Assembly (NCBI RefSeq): GCF_038050405.1
Contig: NZ_CP150901.1
Span: 2,666,001-2,730,000 of the forward strand
Length of the DNA: 64,000 nucleotides
Reading direction: 5' to 3'
Source of the DNA: Paraburkholderia sp. IMGN_8
Lineage (GTDB): Bacteria > Pseudomonadota > Gammaproteobacteria > Burkholderiales > Burkholderiaceae
A program made the position numbers and the translations under genes. How positions within the stretch are numbered: the first letter of the stretch is position 1; every line of letters begins with the position of its first letter. The notes beneath the pieces are model-generated. The model did no database searches. It was not told the DNA's origin and saw only the letters and a program-made list of their open reading frames with translations. This document shows, one piece after another, positions 18,146 to 28,141 of this stretch.

Positions 18146-18541
18146 TCAGGTTTCTGTTGCGTCGTCGAGCGCGGACGTCAGGATCATTGCGCCGGCATTG
18201 CACGGCTGAGGCCGGCAGGGACGCGGCTTGAACACCGCGTCGCCGGGACGAATCGGGCGCCCGCTTATCGCGCAGACGCCCTCGGTGCGAGCCCGCGACG
18301 AGCACCAGACCTGGTCACCATAGCAGCAACGGGTCGAGTCGCGCCAGGAGATGGTCGCCGTCGAAGGCGTCGGCCGGTCCACCAGGCTCACCCTGACGCC
18401 GTGAAGCGCCGTGCCGTCCACGTGACGCGCCCTGTTGCCTTCAATCAGCCCACTGCCGCAGCCTTTCGACTCGCCTGCAGGCACGGACAACAGGCCAATG
18501 GTTTGCATCCACGGATCGATGATGTTTGCGTTTGCCAGCAT
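18146..18541 (-). CDS. DUF3331 domain protein
   Basis: Small soluble protein of 131 residues matching the DUF3331 family as I remember it from Burkholderia genomes. The marks are SWRDSTRCCYGDQVWCSSRA, then GVCAISGRPIRPGDAVFKPR and a late AMIL. The two conserved cysteine/aromatic clusters might bind a metal, but no function is known. An AGGAGT lies six bases before the ATG. It is a monocistronic minus-strand gene. The family call is from memory of the pattern. Confidence 0.7.
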   Translation of the reverse strand: MLANANIIDPWMQTIGLLSVPAGESKGCGSGLIEGNRARHVDGTALHGVRVSLVDRPTPSTATISWRDSTRCCYGDQVWCSSRARTEGVCAISGRPIRPGDAVFKPRPCRPQPCNAGAMILTSALDDATET

Positions 18542-18745
18542 GTCGCGACTCCTGTTGAAGCGTTACCTGATCGAATGGTTTTGCGCGAGGTCTATTGCAG
18601 CGGATCGCGGCATTCACAGACCGCTTCACCGTGCGCGTAGGCCGTCATGGGGATTTCGTCGGCTTCGCGGCTATCGTCGATGGACAATGAATCGCCGGTG
18701 TGCTTCAGAAACGCCCCGCTAATCGCGAGAAATAATTGAACCTGC

Positions 18746-19705
18746 TTATTGAGCGCCATTCGCTTTCATCCTCCAGCAGTAAGGCGTCTCGCCGACAAAG
18801 CGTTTGAACACAGTCGTGAAATGCGCTTGCGAGCGAAAGCCGCAGCTCAACGCGACATCGAAGACGTTGTGCTTCGAGTTCAGCAACAGATGCTGTGCGT
18901 GTTCGATCCGGCGGCGCAGCAGGTATTCATGCGGACGCAAGCCCGTCGCGCGCCGGAATTGCGCGGCGAAATGCATGCGGGTGAAGCCGGCGCTCGCGGC
19001 AATGTCGGCGAGGCCGATCGCTTCGGACAGGTGCGCGTCGATGTACTCGATCACGCGATTCATGCGCCACTGCGGCAACGCGGCTCCTTCGCGGTTCCGC
19101 GTGTTCGACGCAGTGAATTGACGCGCGACGATGCGCGACACGATGGCGAGACCGACACTTTCAGTGAAGACCTTGTCCAACGCGGCGTCGTCGGTCCGTG
19201 ACACGACTAGCGCCTGACCAAGCCGATCCAGTGCGGGATCGCGGATCAGCTTCGGGTCGCCAAGCACGATGTCGCCCGCATGCGGACGCTGGAACAGATC
19301 TTCGTAGCACTCCGCGAGAACTTGCTGCGACGCGAATAGATGCAGCACGTCGGCAGGCGACTCGAAAACAGCGCTGACGGGCACGGCGGGCGCCGTGACC
19401 TGAACCGCACCCGCAGTCACCCGCCCTTGCATGAGCCTGCGGCCCGCATGATGGAAGGTCAGCGACACGCATTTCAGAGACAGGCCGATGCAGTGATCGG
19501 ACTCGTTGCCGTGATTGACAACTTCGAACGGCGTAGTGATGTTGCGCGTCCAGCGCGACACCAGCACATTGCCCTGCTGCCGGTGCGACTGCGCATGATG
19601 CGCACGCAGGCTGCGCCATTGATCTTCGGTGTCGATTGAGCTGGCGATGCGCTGCGGCGCGATGTCGGCACAGGGTTCAGGATACGAGAGCAGCGAGCTG
19701 GTCAT
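18746..19705 (-). CDS. AraC-family transcriptional regulator
   Basis: Regulator of 319 residues. The C-terminal 100 residues contain the double helix-turn-helix of AraC proteins: IGLADIAASAGFTRMHFAAQ and VFDVALSCGFRSQAHFTTVF. The N-terminal 200 residues resemble the AraC-binding-like ligand domain (cupin type). No obvious target gene is adjacent. Its upstream region abuts the end of a two-component operon. I used the ATG at MTSSLLSYPEP; a start 24 codons earlier is possible. Confidence 0.85.
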   Translation of the reverse strand: MTSSLLSYPEPCADIAPQRIASSIDTEDQWRSLRAHHAQSHRQQGNVLVSRWTRNITTPFEVVNHGNESDHCIGLSLKCVSLTFHHAGRRLMQGRVTAGAVQVTAPAVPVSAVFESPADVLHLFASQQVLAECYEDLFQRPHAGDIVLGDPKLIRDPALDRLGQALVVSRTDDAALDKVFTESVGLAIVSRIVARQFTASNTRNREGAALPQWRMNRVIEYIDAHLSEAIGLADIAASAGFTRMHFAAQFRRATGLRPHEYLLRRRIEHAQHLLLNSKHNVFDVALSCGFRSQAHFTTVFKRFVGETPYCWRMKANGAQ

Positions 19706-19944
19706 GATATGTCCGTCCGATAGAGTGATCTGCCTGCGGTCGAAACACCGGCACCGCGATGACTCAAAGTTAATCAAACGGAGCTCGCGCGCCTAGCCGT
19801 ACATACGGTTGCCTACGGCGTCGAATGGGTGGGTCAACCTATATGAAGGTTTAATGCGGGCGGGAAATGCGCGGATGCAATAGCCGCGCGGCGGCGCCTG
19901 TTTGCGCACGGGGGCGTCACATTGAGAGGAATTCGAGGGAGAAA

Positions 19945-19972
19945 CGAACGGCGATCCGATTTTCGCCGTTCG
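19945..19972 (-). terminator. Strong hairpin, probable terminator of the two-component operon
   Basis: A perfect 10-base-pair inverted repeat (CGAACGGCGA / TCGCCGTTCG, eight-base loop) lies about 25 bases after the response-regulator stop. On the minus strand it is followed by TTTCTC, a weak U-tract, so termination is likely but not certain. Confidence 0.5.
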
Positions 19973-19995
19973 GGAGGCAAGGATGCCCGCGCGGT

Positions 19996-20670
19996 TCAGC
20001 CGCGCTGAACGCGCGGCGGCGTAGTGGTGCCTTGTGACGATTTGACGCCGAGTGCTTCCGCCTTCAGCACGAAATCGGCAAGCGAGCGCGACTCCATCTT
20101 CTTCATCCCATTACCGCGGTGAATCTTCACCGTGATTTCACTCAGGTTCATTTCGGCGGCGATCTGCTTGTTCATCAAGCCGCTCGCGACCAAGGCCATC
20201 ACTTCGCGCTCGCGCGGCGTGAGCGACTCGTAGCGGCGGCGCAGATCCGCGACCGAGCGGTCCGCTTCGCGCCGTTCTTCGTCCTTGCCGAGGGCACTTG
20301 CCACGGCGTCCAGCATGTCCTGGTCGCGAAATGGCTTCGCGAGAAAGTCCATCGCGCCGGCCTTCATCGCCTTGACCGACATGGCAATATCGCCATGCGC
20401 GGTCATGAAAATAATCGGCACACGCAGTTCGCCCGCCGAAATCTGTTCCTGCACCGCGAGGCCGCTCTGCCCTTTGAGCCGCACATCCAGAATCAGACAG
20501 CTCGGCACATCCGGCATCTGGAACGCAAGAAATTCATGTGCGGATGCGAACACTTCGACCCGCAAGCCCACCGAGCGCAGCAACCTGCTGACCGCTTCAC
20601 GCATCGACTCATCGTCGTCGACGACATAGACAATCGAGTTACTCGCGGCGTTGCCCGTTTCACTGCTCAT
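19996..20670 (-). CDS. FixJ/TodT-type response regulator
   Basis: Response regulator of 224 residues. The receiver domain has the acidic pocket VVDDDESMR, phosphoacceptor Asp62 in ILDVRLKGQSG, FMTAHGD and Lys112 in AKPFRDQD. A LuxR-type helix-turn-helix occupies residues about 147-205 (LTPREREVMALVASGLMNKQ and AAEMNLSEITVKIHRGNGM). It overlaps the end of the kinase gene by 11 bases, so the two are co-translated and form a cognate pair. Confidence 0.92.
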   Translation of the reverse strand: MSSETGNAASNSIVYVVDDDESMREAVSRLLRSVGLRVEVFASAHEFLAFQMPDVPSCLILDVRLKGQSGLAVQEQISAGELRVPIIFMTAHGDIAMSVKAMKAGAMDFLAKPFRDQDMLDAVASALGKDEERREADRSVADLRRRYESLTPREREVMALVASGLMNKQIAAEMNLSEITVKIHRGNGMKKMESRSLADFVLKAEALGVKSSQGTTTPPRVQRG

Positions 20671-22861
20671 GGCAGGTTCCCTCATCGAGCGGCAGAATGA
20701 ACTGCAGCACTGCACCCCTTCCCTCTTGCGATTCCGCCCAGATCCGGCCACCGTGCGCCTCGACAATCGAGCGGCAGATCGACAGTCCCATTCCCATGCC
20801 TTCCGCCTTCGTCGTAAAGAATGCGTTGAAAAGCCGCCCGGCGTTCTCTTCGCTGATGCCCGTGCCGGAGTCTTCTATGATCACCTGGGCGTGCCGCGCA
20901 TCGAAGCGGTGCGTGCGGATCCGCAATTTCCGCGGCCGTCCCGTGATGCCCGACATCGCCTGCATGCCGTTCATCACGAGGTTGATGACGACCTGCTGCA
21001 ACTGCACCCGGTCGGCACACACCTGCGGCGACGGACACGCGTAATCGGCATCCACTTCGACACGGTGCCCATCCAGTTCGCGTCGCACCAGTTCGATCGA
21101 TTCTTTCACTACAGCGTTCAGATCGAGTATAGCCTGACTCGGATCGCGCTTTTGCGCCATCGACCGTATCTGGCGAATCACGTCGCTGGCGCGCTTGGCA
21201 TCGCGAATCATCTGGTTAATCGACTGCCCGACTTCCGTCAGATCCGGTTGCGGCCGATTCTGCCAGCGCAGCGCGGCGTCGCCGCAGGTGACGATGGCGG
21301 CAAGCGGCTGCGTGACTTCGTGCGCGATCGACGCGGCCAGTTCGCCGAGCATCGTCACGCGCGTCACGTGCGCGAGTTCCGCCGCCGAGCGGTCGAGCGC
21401 TTCCTGCGCGACCTGTCTCTCCGTCACGTCCATCAACGCACCAACGTACTCGGTATCCGCCGACTGCGGCGCCACCAGACGCGCAACATAGTGCACGTAT
21501 TTGACACTGCCATCCGGCATTGCAAGGCGATGTTCGACGTCGATAACCGGCTCCCCCGCGACGCTGCGTTCATACGCCTGCCTGACGAGCGCGATGTCGT
21601 CGGGATGCGTACGCGCGAGGATCAGATCGATAGTGGGCGTGACGTCCTGCGAATAGTCGAAGATCCGGTACGTTTCATCGGACCACCACATATCGCCGTC
21701 GGGCAGTTTCGTCGCAATGCTGCCGGTGCGGCTCAGGCGCTGCGCGTCGGACAGGAATGCTTCGCTGCGCTCGAGCGCCTGCTTCGCCTGCTTGAGTTCT
21801 TCGATATCGGTGTTTACGCCGTACCAACGCAAAATGTTACCGGCGTTATCGCGCAGCGGTTCCGCGCCGATATGCATCCAGCGGTACACCCCATCGCTGC
21901 GCCGGATGCGCAAGACGTTATCGAAGGGCGCGCCCGTTGCAATGGCTTCGTGCCAGGCGTGCTGCGCCGCGGGGTGGTCGTCGGGATGAACGATCGAGCG
22001 CAAGATATCGCCACCATTTTCGGCAAGCGTTACGCCCAGTTCGTTCCAGCGCCGGTTGATGAAGGTCAGGCGCCCGTCGCTCGACGAACTCCAGACCATG
22101 CCAGGAATTGCATCGATGGTCGCGCGCAATTCGTCCTGCTGCCGCTGCAATTCCACTTCCATCTGCTTGCGAACGGTGATGTCGTTGTTGGTCGCGAGCA
22201 CGGCGCGCGGCTTGCCCTTCGCATCGCGCCACAACGCCAAGCGGCTCGAAATGATGACGGTGGCGCCGTCATTGCGCACGCGCTGTATTTCGCCTTGCCA
22301 GCGCCCCGAACGCAACAGCTCACTGCGAATCTCGTCGAGTGAGACTGACGAGTGGGTTTGCGTCAACTCATGAATCGGCTGGCCGATCGCCTGGTGTGCG
22401 GTCCATCCGTAGAGTTCTTCCGCGCCGTGATTCCAGAACGTGATCAGATCGTTCATGTCGTACACGACGATTGCGTCATGCGTCAGATCGAGCAACTGCA
22501 GTTGCTCTTGCAGCGTCGCGGTGTTCTTCTGATTGCGCAACGCCAGCACCGACGTCGTGGCGATGGCGAGCAGGCTGACGACACATCGCTCAATCGCGCC
22601 GCTCGGGTAGTGCCCGTGATGCGACATCACAAACGCGATCAACGTGAGCGCCACGCAGCTCCATGCGGTGAGGATCGCAGCAGGCCGCGACCCTGTCGAT
22701 GCGACGAGCAAAACCACGACCACATACAACACTGCAATCGCGTTATCGTGCGGCATGAGCGCGTCGAGCAGGAATACGACCAGCGCGATGGCGGCCGCGA
22801 GAATGCACGGCACGCGCGCGTCATGCTGCATCGGTTCGTCGGTGCGTGAGCGGAATATCAT
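20660..22861 (-). CDS. Membrane-bound PAS-domain sensor histidine kinase
   Basis: Hybrid-free kinase of 733 residues. About four N-terminal transmembrane helices (residues 17-107) precede three PAS domains (about 118-232, 243-355, 370-475). The dimerisation/phosphoacceptor domain has His514 in SIAHEVTQPLAAI. The ATPase domain shows the N-box INLVMNGMQAM, IIEDSGTGIS and GMGMGLSI. The arrangement is close to the FixL/TodS-like kinases that pair with LuxR-type regulators. No heme-binding PAS signature could be confirmed. A second ATG ten codons in is an alternative start. The signal is unknown. Confidence 0.92.
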   Translation of the reverse strand: MIFRSRTDEPMQHDARVPCILAAAIALVVFLLDALMPHDNAIAVLYVVVVLLVASTGSRPAAILTAWSCVALTLIAFVMSHHGHYPSGAIERCVVSLLAIATTSVLALRNQKNTATLQEQLQLLDLTHDAIVVYDMNDLITFWNHGAEELYGWTAHQAIGQPIHELTQTHSSVSLDEIRSELLRSGRWQGEIQRVRNDGATVIISSRLALWRDAKGKPRAVLATNNDITVRKQMEVELQRQQDELRATIDAIPGMVWSSSSDGRLTFINRRWNELGVTLAENGGDILRSIVHPDDHPAAQHAWHEAIATGAPFDNVLRIRRSDGVYRWMHIGAEPLRDNAGNILRWYGVNTDIEELKQAKQALERSEAFLSDAQRLSRTGSIATKLPDGDMWWSDETYRIFDYSQDVTPTIDLILARTHPDDIALVRQAYERSVAGEPVIDVEHRLAMPDGSVKYVHYVARLVAPQSADTEYVGALMDVTERQVAQEALDRSAAELAHVTRVTMLGELAASIAHEVTQPLAAIVTCGDAALRWQNRPQPDLTEVGQSINQMIRDAKRASDVIRQIRSMAQKRDPSQAILDLNAVVKESIELVRRELDGHRVEVDADYACPSPQVCADRVQLQQVVINLVMNGMQAMSGITGRPRKLRIRTHRFDARHAQVIIEDSGTGISEENAGRLFNAFFTTKAEGMGMGLSICRSIVEAHGGRIWAESQEGRGAVLQFILPLDEGTCHEQ

Positions 22862-23083
22862 GTCGACGATTCAGCGCGCCGCGCGGGAAGGAGGGAGACC
22901 AGACGGCGCGATGTTGGCATAGGCATTCGAGGCAAACGTTCGTTGACGAGTACCGGAACCCTGTCTCGTGCCGCAAGAACGGCACATCAAAGTCAGACAT
23001 GCAGGATGCCGACCATTTAATCCGGTACGTATTTTATCCGAATCTTTCAATATCCAACAATTAAGGTCCGCTGCGAGCGAGCT

Positions 23084-23506
23084 TCAATGAAGCTCGCCGC
23101 CTTTGGCCTGGAGCCTTTCGAGGCAACGCGACACGGCCGCGCCATCGACAGGTTTGCTCAGCACGCACATCGCTCCGCTGTCCAGCGCCTGGCGGCGCAC
23201 CGTTTCCGATGCAAAAGCGGAGATGAAGATGATCGGCAGCGTAATCCCTCCGTCGAGCAGACGCCGCTGCATCTCGAGTCCGGTCATGCCAGGCATCTGC
23301 ACGTCGGAGATGATGCACGCGACATCGCCGATCTGGCCGGAGGCGAGGAAATCCTCGGCGGAGCCATAGAGCCGGACGTCCCAACCTAGTGAACGAACGA
23401 GGCTCGATGTGGCGATGCGGACGGATTCGTCGTCGTCGATGATGGAAACTATCGGATGGGTATGCAAGCGACTTATCCTCTGCCATACATGCGGTTGCGA
23501 CGGCAC
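23084..23506 (-). CDS. Single-domain response regulator (receiver only)
   Basis: Receiver protein of 140 residues with no output domain. The acidic pair is in SIIDDDESVR, phosphoacceptor Asp68 in IISDVQMPGMTGLEMQ, and conserved Lys118 in SKPVDG. It resembles the receiver half of FixJ regulators, so it could be a shortened FixJ or a CheY-like shuttle. It lies upstream of, and on the same strand as, the PAS kinase operon, 222 bases away, and may compete for phosphate. A perfect 9-base-pair hairpin (GCGAGCTTC / GAAGCTCGC) spans its stop codon. Confidence 0.82.
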   Translation of the reverse strand: MPSQPHVWQRISRLHTHPIVSIIDDDESVRIATSSLVRSLGWDVRLYGSAEDFLASGQIGDVACIISDVQMPGMTGLEMQRRLLDGGITLPIIFISAFASETVRRQALDSGAMCVLSKPVDGAAVSRCLERLQAKGGELH

Positions 23507-23915
23507 GATGTTGTCTTGCCCGCCGCTCAGGTGTTCCCATCTTATGGAAAAACCGCTACCGCGAGAATCATATGTATGTATAGGGGAACGCGGGGAAGGC
23601 GGGAAACAGGCCGGAGAGCGGCGTTATTCGGCAATCGCGCTTTCATGGTCGCACGTCGGCCTCGCGATGCACCCGTTTGTGCCCGCCTGCCGCGGCCCGT
23701 CGTGCGTATTGGAAATCGCGCGTGCCTTCACTAAACGACGCTTGGGGCGAAGCCGCTACATTTGCGACATCGATAACGCATTCACCCGGCAAGATCGTCA
23801 TGCACGACGCAACCCAACCTCTTTCCGCGCAGCGTCGGTTGCGCGCCGATCATCATTCGCGCTTTCACGCGCCGCGCGGGCGCCGGACGTCCGTGAACGC
23901 GGAAGGATCAATCTG
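23507..23915. other. Divergent promoter region upstream of the acyl-CoA cluster
   Basis: Between the lone receiver (minus) and the enoyl-CoA hydratase (plus). The hydratase frame is open leftward through this whole stretch but the sequence is not protein-like before the SD-preceded ATG. I saw no clear palindromic operator. Confidence 0.35.
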
Positions 23916-24719
23916 ATGTCGCACAATTTATCTGTTCCCTCCTTCGACACCCTTCTCTATGAAAAGAGAAATGCGACGGCCTATGTGACGCTGAACCGTC
24001 CCGAGGTGATGAATGCGCTGAACCAGAAGGCGATCGCAGAACTACGCGCGGCGTTCGAAGATGCGCAAGACGACCCGCAGATTCGCGGCGTCATCATAAC
24101 CGGTGCAGGCAATCGGGCATTCATCGCCGGTGCCGATATCAGCGAGTTGGCCAAGGCAACGCCAATTGAGGCGGAACGCCAGACACGTGCGGGTCAAGCG
24201 TTTCTCAATCTTGTCGAACATCTCGGCAAGCCAGTCATTGCTGCAGTGAACGGCCTGGCACTTGGCGGCGGATGTGAAACCGCGCTCGCCTGCACGATCC
24301 GGCTAGCCAGTCCGGGCGCGAAGTTCGGGCAACCTGAGATCAGGCTGGGACTCATCCCTGGCTTTGGCGGAACGCAACGACTCCCTCGCCTCGTCGGCAA
24401 AGGTGTTGCGCTGCAACTCATCCTCACCGGCGAGATGGTGTCAGCAGAGGAAGCCTATCGGATCGGCCTCGTGAACGAAGTCGTGGAGGCCGGCAGTCTG
24501 ATCGCTCGCGCCGAAGCGATTCTGGCGCAGATTGCCGCTAACGCGCCGCTGGCCGTCGCTTATGCGATGAATGCCGTCAACCTTGGACTCAACGCGGCTT
24601 TGCCAGAAGGACTCGCCCTGGAAGGGAAACTTTTCGCGCTATGCGCCGCGACCGAGGACATGAAAGAAGGGACCACCGCCTTTCTCGAGAAGCGCCCGCC
24701 GAAGTTCCAGGGTCGTTGA
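23916..24719 (+). CDS. Enoyl-CoA hydratase / crotonase family protein
   Basis: Crotonase-fold enzyme of 267 residues that adds water to 2-enoyl-CoA. Seen are the oxyanion-hole segment [11 protein letters not shown], the first glutamate region [19 protein letters not shown] and the second glutamate region [20 protein letters not shown], so both catalytic glutamates are kept. GGAAGGA sits eight bases before the chosen ATG, which settles the start over much longer frames. It opens a five-gene plus-strand acyl-CoA cluster. Confidence 0.9.
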   Translation: MSHNLSVPSFDTLLYEKRNATAYVTLNRPEVMNALNQKAIAELRAAFEDAQDDPQIRGVIITGAGNRAFIAGADISELAKATPIEAERQTRAGQAFLNLVEHLGKPVIAAVNGLALGGGCETALACTIRLASPGAKFGQPEIRLGLIPGFGGTQRLPRLVGKGVALQLILTGEMVSAEEAYRIGLVNEVVEAGSLIARAEAILAQIAANAPLAVAYAMNAVNLGLNAALPEGLALEGKLFALCAATEDMKEGTTAFLEKRPPKFQGR

Positions 24720-24811
24720 GACGTGACGGTTCTTCGCTGTCCCGGCTCGCGATCCAGACGAGCTTCCACTTGCATAGAGTCAATACCTAAACTCGAATCG
24801 AGAACACTTTC

Positions 24812-26041
24812 ATGATTGACGGACAACACATTTTTTCAGGTCTCAAGGTACTCGATCTCGCTAGCTATATTGCGGGCCCCGCAGCCACGACGATTCTGGC
24901 GGACTTCGGCGCAGACGTCATCAAGATCGAGCCTCCGGGTACGGGCGATGTCTATCGCTTCTTCTCGACGATGCCGCCGAACCCGGTGGCCAATACAAAC
25001 TACGCCTGGCAGTTGACGAACCGCAACAAACGCAGCATCGCCATCGACCTCAAGTCCAGTGAAGCCAGAGAAGTACTGGTGCGCCTTGTTCAATGGGCAG
25101 ACGTCGTGGTCGTCAACTTCCCGCCACGCGTGAAGGCCTCTTTGGGCGTGACCTACGAGGCCCTCTCGCCGCTCAACCCAAAACTGATCTACGCAGACAT
25201 TACCGGCTATGGTTCCGAGGGGCCCGAGGCCGACACCCCGGGTTTCGATGTCACGGCCTATTGGGCACGCTCCGGCCTCATGGAGGTCACCCACGATGCC
25301 GGCAGCCCGCCGACGCTTCCCATTCCCGGGATCGGCGACCACGCCACGGCAACGACACTCTATGCCGCGATCGTCACGGCGCTTTATGTGCGCGCCACGA
25401 CCGGCAAAGGCAGCCATGTGTCGACTTCGCTGATCGCCAATGGCATCTGGGCGGCAGCGGCGTGGGTCGAGGGCGGTCTCAATGGCGGTCAGTTCTTCGC
25501 CCAGCACGATCGAAAAAATCCACCCAACGCGCTGCTCAACCCTTACCAGACAGCCGACGGACGCTGGATCCTGCTGGTCGCGGCCCAACGCAAGGACTGG
25601 CCTGTCTTCACCCGCGCTATTGGCATGCCCGAGCTTCTGGACGATCCGCGCTTTACCGACGACCGGCGCACCGACAACGCGGCCGCACTGGTCGAGATTC
25701 TCGACCCGTTGTTCGCCAGTCAGCCGCTTGCCTTCTGGAAACAGGCGCTCACCGCCGCACGAGTGATTTTCGGCGTCGTGCAGATTGCCGAGGAGATCAT
25801 TCACGACCCCCAGTTGACGGCCAATGGGATAGTCGTGCCGCTCGACGTGCCGGGCAAGCCCGCCATGCGAACGGTAAGCAATCCGATCCAGATCATGGGA
25901 GAGCAGAAGGTCAAGCCGCGCGCCGCGCCGCAACTTGGCGAACACGGCGCGGAGATCCTGAAAGAGATGGGCTTCAACGAGAGCGAAATCGCACGCCTTC
26001 ACGACGCGGGCGTAGTCGCGAGCTTCGAAGACTCGGTCTGA
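24812..26041 (+). CDS. CaiB/BaiF (class III) CoA-transferase
   Basis: Family III CoA-transferase of 409 residues that moves CoA between carboxylates without an acyl-phosphate step. The N-terminus reads LKVLDLASYIAGPAATTILADFG and GADVIKIEPPGTGD, both hallmarks. The catalytic Asp is probably the one in TPGFDVTAYWARSGLM. Later NPYQTADGRWILL is also typical. It lies between hydratase and acetoacetate decarboxylase genes and probably activates the starting acid or removes CoA from an intermediate. Acid identity is unknown. Confidence 0.9.
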   Translation: MIDGQHIFSGLKVLDLASYIAGPAATTILADFGADVIKIEPPGTGDVYRFFSTMPPNPVANTNYAWQLTNRNKRSIAIDLKSSEAREVLVRLVQWADVVVVNFPPRVKASLGVTYEALSPLNPKLIYADITGYGSEGPEADTPGFDVTAYWARSGLMEVTHDAGSPPTLPIPGIGDHATATTLYAAIVTALYVRATTGKGSHVSTSLIANGIWAAAAWVEGGLNGGQFFAQHDRKNPPNALLNPYQTADGRWILLVAAQRKDWPVFTRAIGMPELLDDPRFTDDRRTDNAAALVEILDPLFASQPLAFWKQALTAARVIFGVVQIAEEIIHDPQLTANGIVVPLDVPGKPAMRTVSNPIQIMGEQKVKPRAAPQLGEHGAEILKEMGFNESEIARLHDAGVVASFEDSV

Positions 26042-26128
26042 ATCTGATCGCGTTTAACGATTTGAACGAACGCCTCTGGCGGCAAGCCACTGACGAGCTA
26101 CAGCCCCACTACACACCCGGAGCTTTCC

Positions 26129-26884
26129 ATGACTGAAGACGAAATCCGCACCCGCGCTTACGCGATGCCGATCAGCAGCCCAGCCTATCCCAAGCCGCCT
26201 TTCCGGTTCGTCGATCGCGAATTCATCATCATTACCTATCGCACTGATCCAAAAGCGCTTGCCAGCTTCGTTCCCGCGCCGCTGCTTCCGGCCGAGCCGA
26301 TTGTCAAATACGAGTTCATCAGCATGCCCGATTCTAGTGGGCTAGGTTCCTATACCGAGACTGGTCAAGTCATTCCGGTGACGTTCAACGGCGAGTCCGG
26401 CGGCTTCACCCACGCCATGTACCTCGACAACGAAGCCGGCATTGCTTCCGGCCGTGAGCTGCTCGGCTTTCCGAAAGTGCTCGCGCAACCGAAGCTTGAA
26501 GTCCGCAACGACGCGCTGGTGGGAACCCTCGACTACAACGGCGTGCGCGTTGCGACCGCAACCATGGCCTACAAGTACGAGCCGCTCGATCTCGCCGCCG
26601 TCAAGAAGACGCTCGCGGCACCCGGCTTCCTGCTGAAAATCCTGCCTCACGTCGACGGGTCGGCCCGGATCTGCGAACTGGTCAAGTATTACGTGACCGA
26701 CATCACGGTGAAAGGAGCCTGGACCGGGCCTGCCTCTCTGGAACTGCATCCCCATTGTTTCGCGCCCGTCGCAAAGCTGCCTGTGCTCGAGGTTCTATCC
26801 GCAATCCATATCCTGACCGATCTGACGATCGCGGGAGCAGAAGTCGTTCACGACTATCTGCGCGCCCCCTCGAACGCATCCTGA
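26129..26884 (+). CDS. Acetoacetate decarboxylase family protein
   Basis: Protein of 251 residues of the ADC family, which decarboxylates 3-oxo acids through a Schiff-base lysine. The active-site stretch [17 protein letters not shown] contains the expected Lys after FP. Upstream, [20 protein letters not shown] and [19 protein letters not shown] are also typical. It is 87 bases downstream of the CoA-transferase and 23 bases before the acyl-CoA dehydrogenase. Members with non-acetoacetate substrates exist, so the 3-oxo acid used here is open. Confidence 0.9.
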   Translation: MTEDEIRTRAYAMPISSPAYPKPPFRFVDREFIIITYRTDPKALASFVPAPLLPAEPIVKYEFISMPDSSGLGSYTETGQVIPVTFNGESGGFTHAMYLDNEAGIASGRELLGFPKVLAQPKLEVRNDALVGTLDYNGVRVATATMAYKYEPLDLAAVKKTLAAPGFLLKILPHVDGSARICELVKYYVTDITVKGAWTGPASLELHPHCFAPVAKLPVLEVLSAIHILTDLTIAGAEVVHDYLRAPSNAS

Positions 26885-26907
26885 TCAACGCCCTTGAGGA
26901 AATCATC

Positions 26908-28113
26908 ATGACTGCCAGCGCGAAGCCAAACCACCCGCTTCCGGCCCCCGACAGCGACTTCTATCTGATTCACGAGATCCTTAGCGATGCCGAGAAGGCC
27001 CTGCTAAAGCAGGTGCGTGCCTTCATGGAGAGCCAGGTCGCTCCCGTGATTAACAAATTTTGGGCCGAGGACGCGTTCCCGTTCGAGCTCATTCCCGGGA
27101 TCCGGGATCTCAATATCGTCGGCGTCGGGTTCGAAGGCTACGGCTGCCCTGGCGGCAGCACGCTTCTCGATGGATTCATCGCCATGGAACTGGCGCGCGT
27201 CGACTCGTCCATTGCGACCTTCTATGGGGTCCATAGCGGGCTGGCGATGGGATCGATCTATCTCGGCGGTTCGGAAGAGCAGAAGCAGAAATGGTTGCCG
27301 CCCATGGCGCGATTGGAGAAAGTCGGCTGCTTCGGATTGACCGAACCGCTGGTGGGATCGGGCGCCGGCGGGGGCCTGCTGACAACCGCCAGGCGAGAAG
27401 GCGATACGTGGGTTCTCAACGGTCAGAAGCGGTGGATCGGCAATTCGACCTGGTGCGACCTGTCGATTATCTGGGCGCGCGATGTCGATGACAATCAGGT
27501 CAAAGGTTTCATCGTCGAGAACAAAACCACCCCGGGCTTTTCCGTCGAAAAAATCGAGAACAAGATCGCGCTGCGAGTCGTGCAGAACGGCGTCATCACG
27601 CTCGACAATTGCCGGGTACCTGAAGAAAACCGCCTCCAGGGCGATCTGTCCTTCCGGGACACGGCGCGGGTGCTGCGGCTGACCCGTCAATACGTTGCAT
27701 GGGAATCCGTCGGCTGCAGCATGGGCGCTTACGAACATGCGCTGCGCTACGCGCAGACCCGCGAGCAGTTCGGCAAACCGATCGCATCGTTCCAGATGGT
27801 GCAGGACCTCCTCGCCAAGATGCTCGGCAATATCACCGCGTCCCAATGCATGGTCGTACGGCTGGCCCAATTGCAGGACCAGGGCAAGCTGCTGGACCAG
27901 CATGCTTCACTGGCCAAGGCATTCTGCACGACCCGTATGCGCGAAACCGTTGCCTGGGCGCGGGAAATATTCGGCGGTAACGGGATCGTGCTCGACTACA
28001 ACGTCGCCCGCTTCGTTGCCGACTCGGAAGCGCTCTATTCATACGAAGGCACGCGCGAAATAAACTCCCTGATCGTCGGCAAGGCGATCAGCGGCTTTAG
28101 CGCGTTCGTCTGA
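26908..28113 (+). CDS. Acyl-CoA dehydrogenase
   Basis: FAD flavoenzyme of 401 residues that makes 2-enoyl-CoA. Motifs seen are CFGLTEPLVGSGAGG (FAD/substrate loop), RWIGNSTWCDLSIIWAR, AQTREQFGKPIASFQMVQ, EIFGGNGI and the C-terminal catalytic Glu in YSYEGTREINSLIVGKAI. That late Glu position places it with glutaryl-CoA and short/medium-chain enzymes. The ATG is preceded by GAGGA at a good distance. Together with the hydratase and the hydroxy-acid dehydrogenase it forms a beta-oxidation-like path. Confidence 0.9.
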   Translation: MTASAKPNHPLPAPDSDFYLIHEILSDAEKALLKQVRAFMESQVAPVINKFWAEDAFPFELIPGIRDLNIVGVGFEGYGCPGGSTLLDGFIAMELARVDSSIATFYGVHSGLAMGSIYLGGSEEQKQKWLPPMARLEKVGCFGLTEPLVGSGAGGGLLTTARREGDTWVLNGQKRWIGNSTWCDLSIIWARDVDDNQVKGFIVENKTTPGFSVEKIENKIALRVVQNGVITLDNCRVPEENRLQGDLSFRDTARVLRLTRQYVAWESVGCSMGAYEHALRYAQTREQFGKPIASFQMVQDLLAKMLGNITASQCMVVRLAQLQDQGKLLDQHASLAKAFCTTRMRETVAWAREIFGGNGIVLDYNVARFVADSEALYSYEGTREINSLIVGKAISGFSAFV

Positions 28114-28141
28114 CTCCACTCCACTCGAAGGATTGTTAGCC

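Noticed and set aside
20651..22342. Plus-strand frame of 563 codons opposite the PAS kinase
   Set aside because: It is a complement shadow of a gene with clear HisKA and HATPase motifs.
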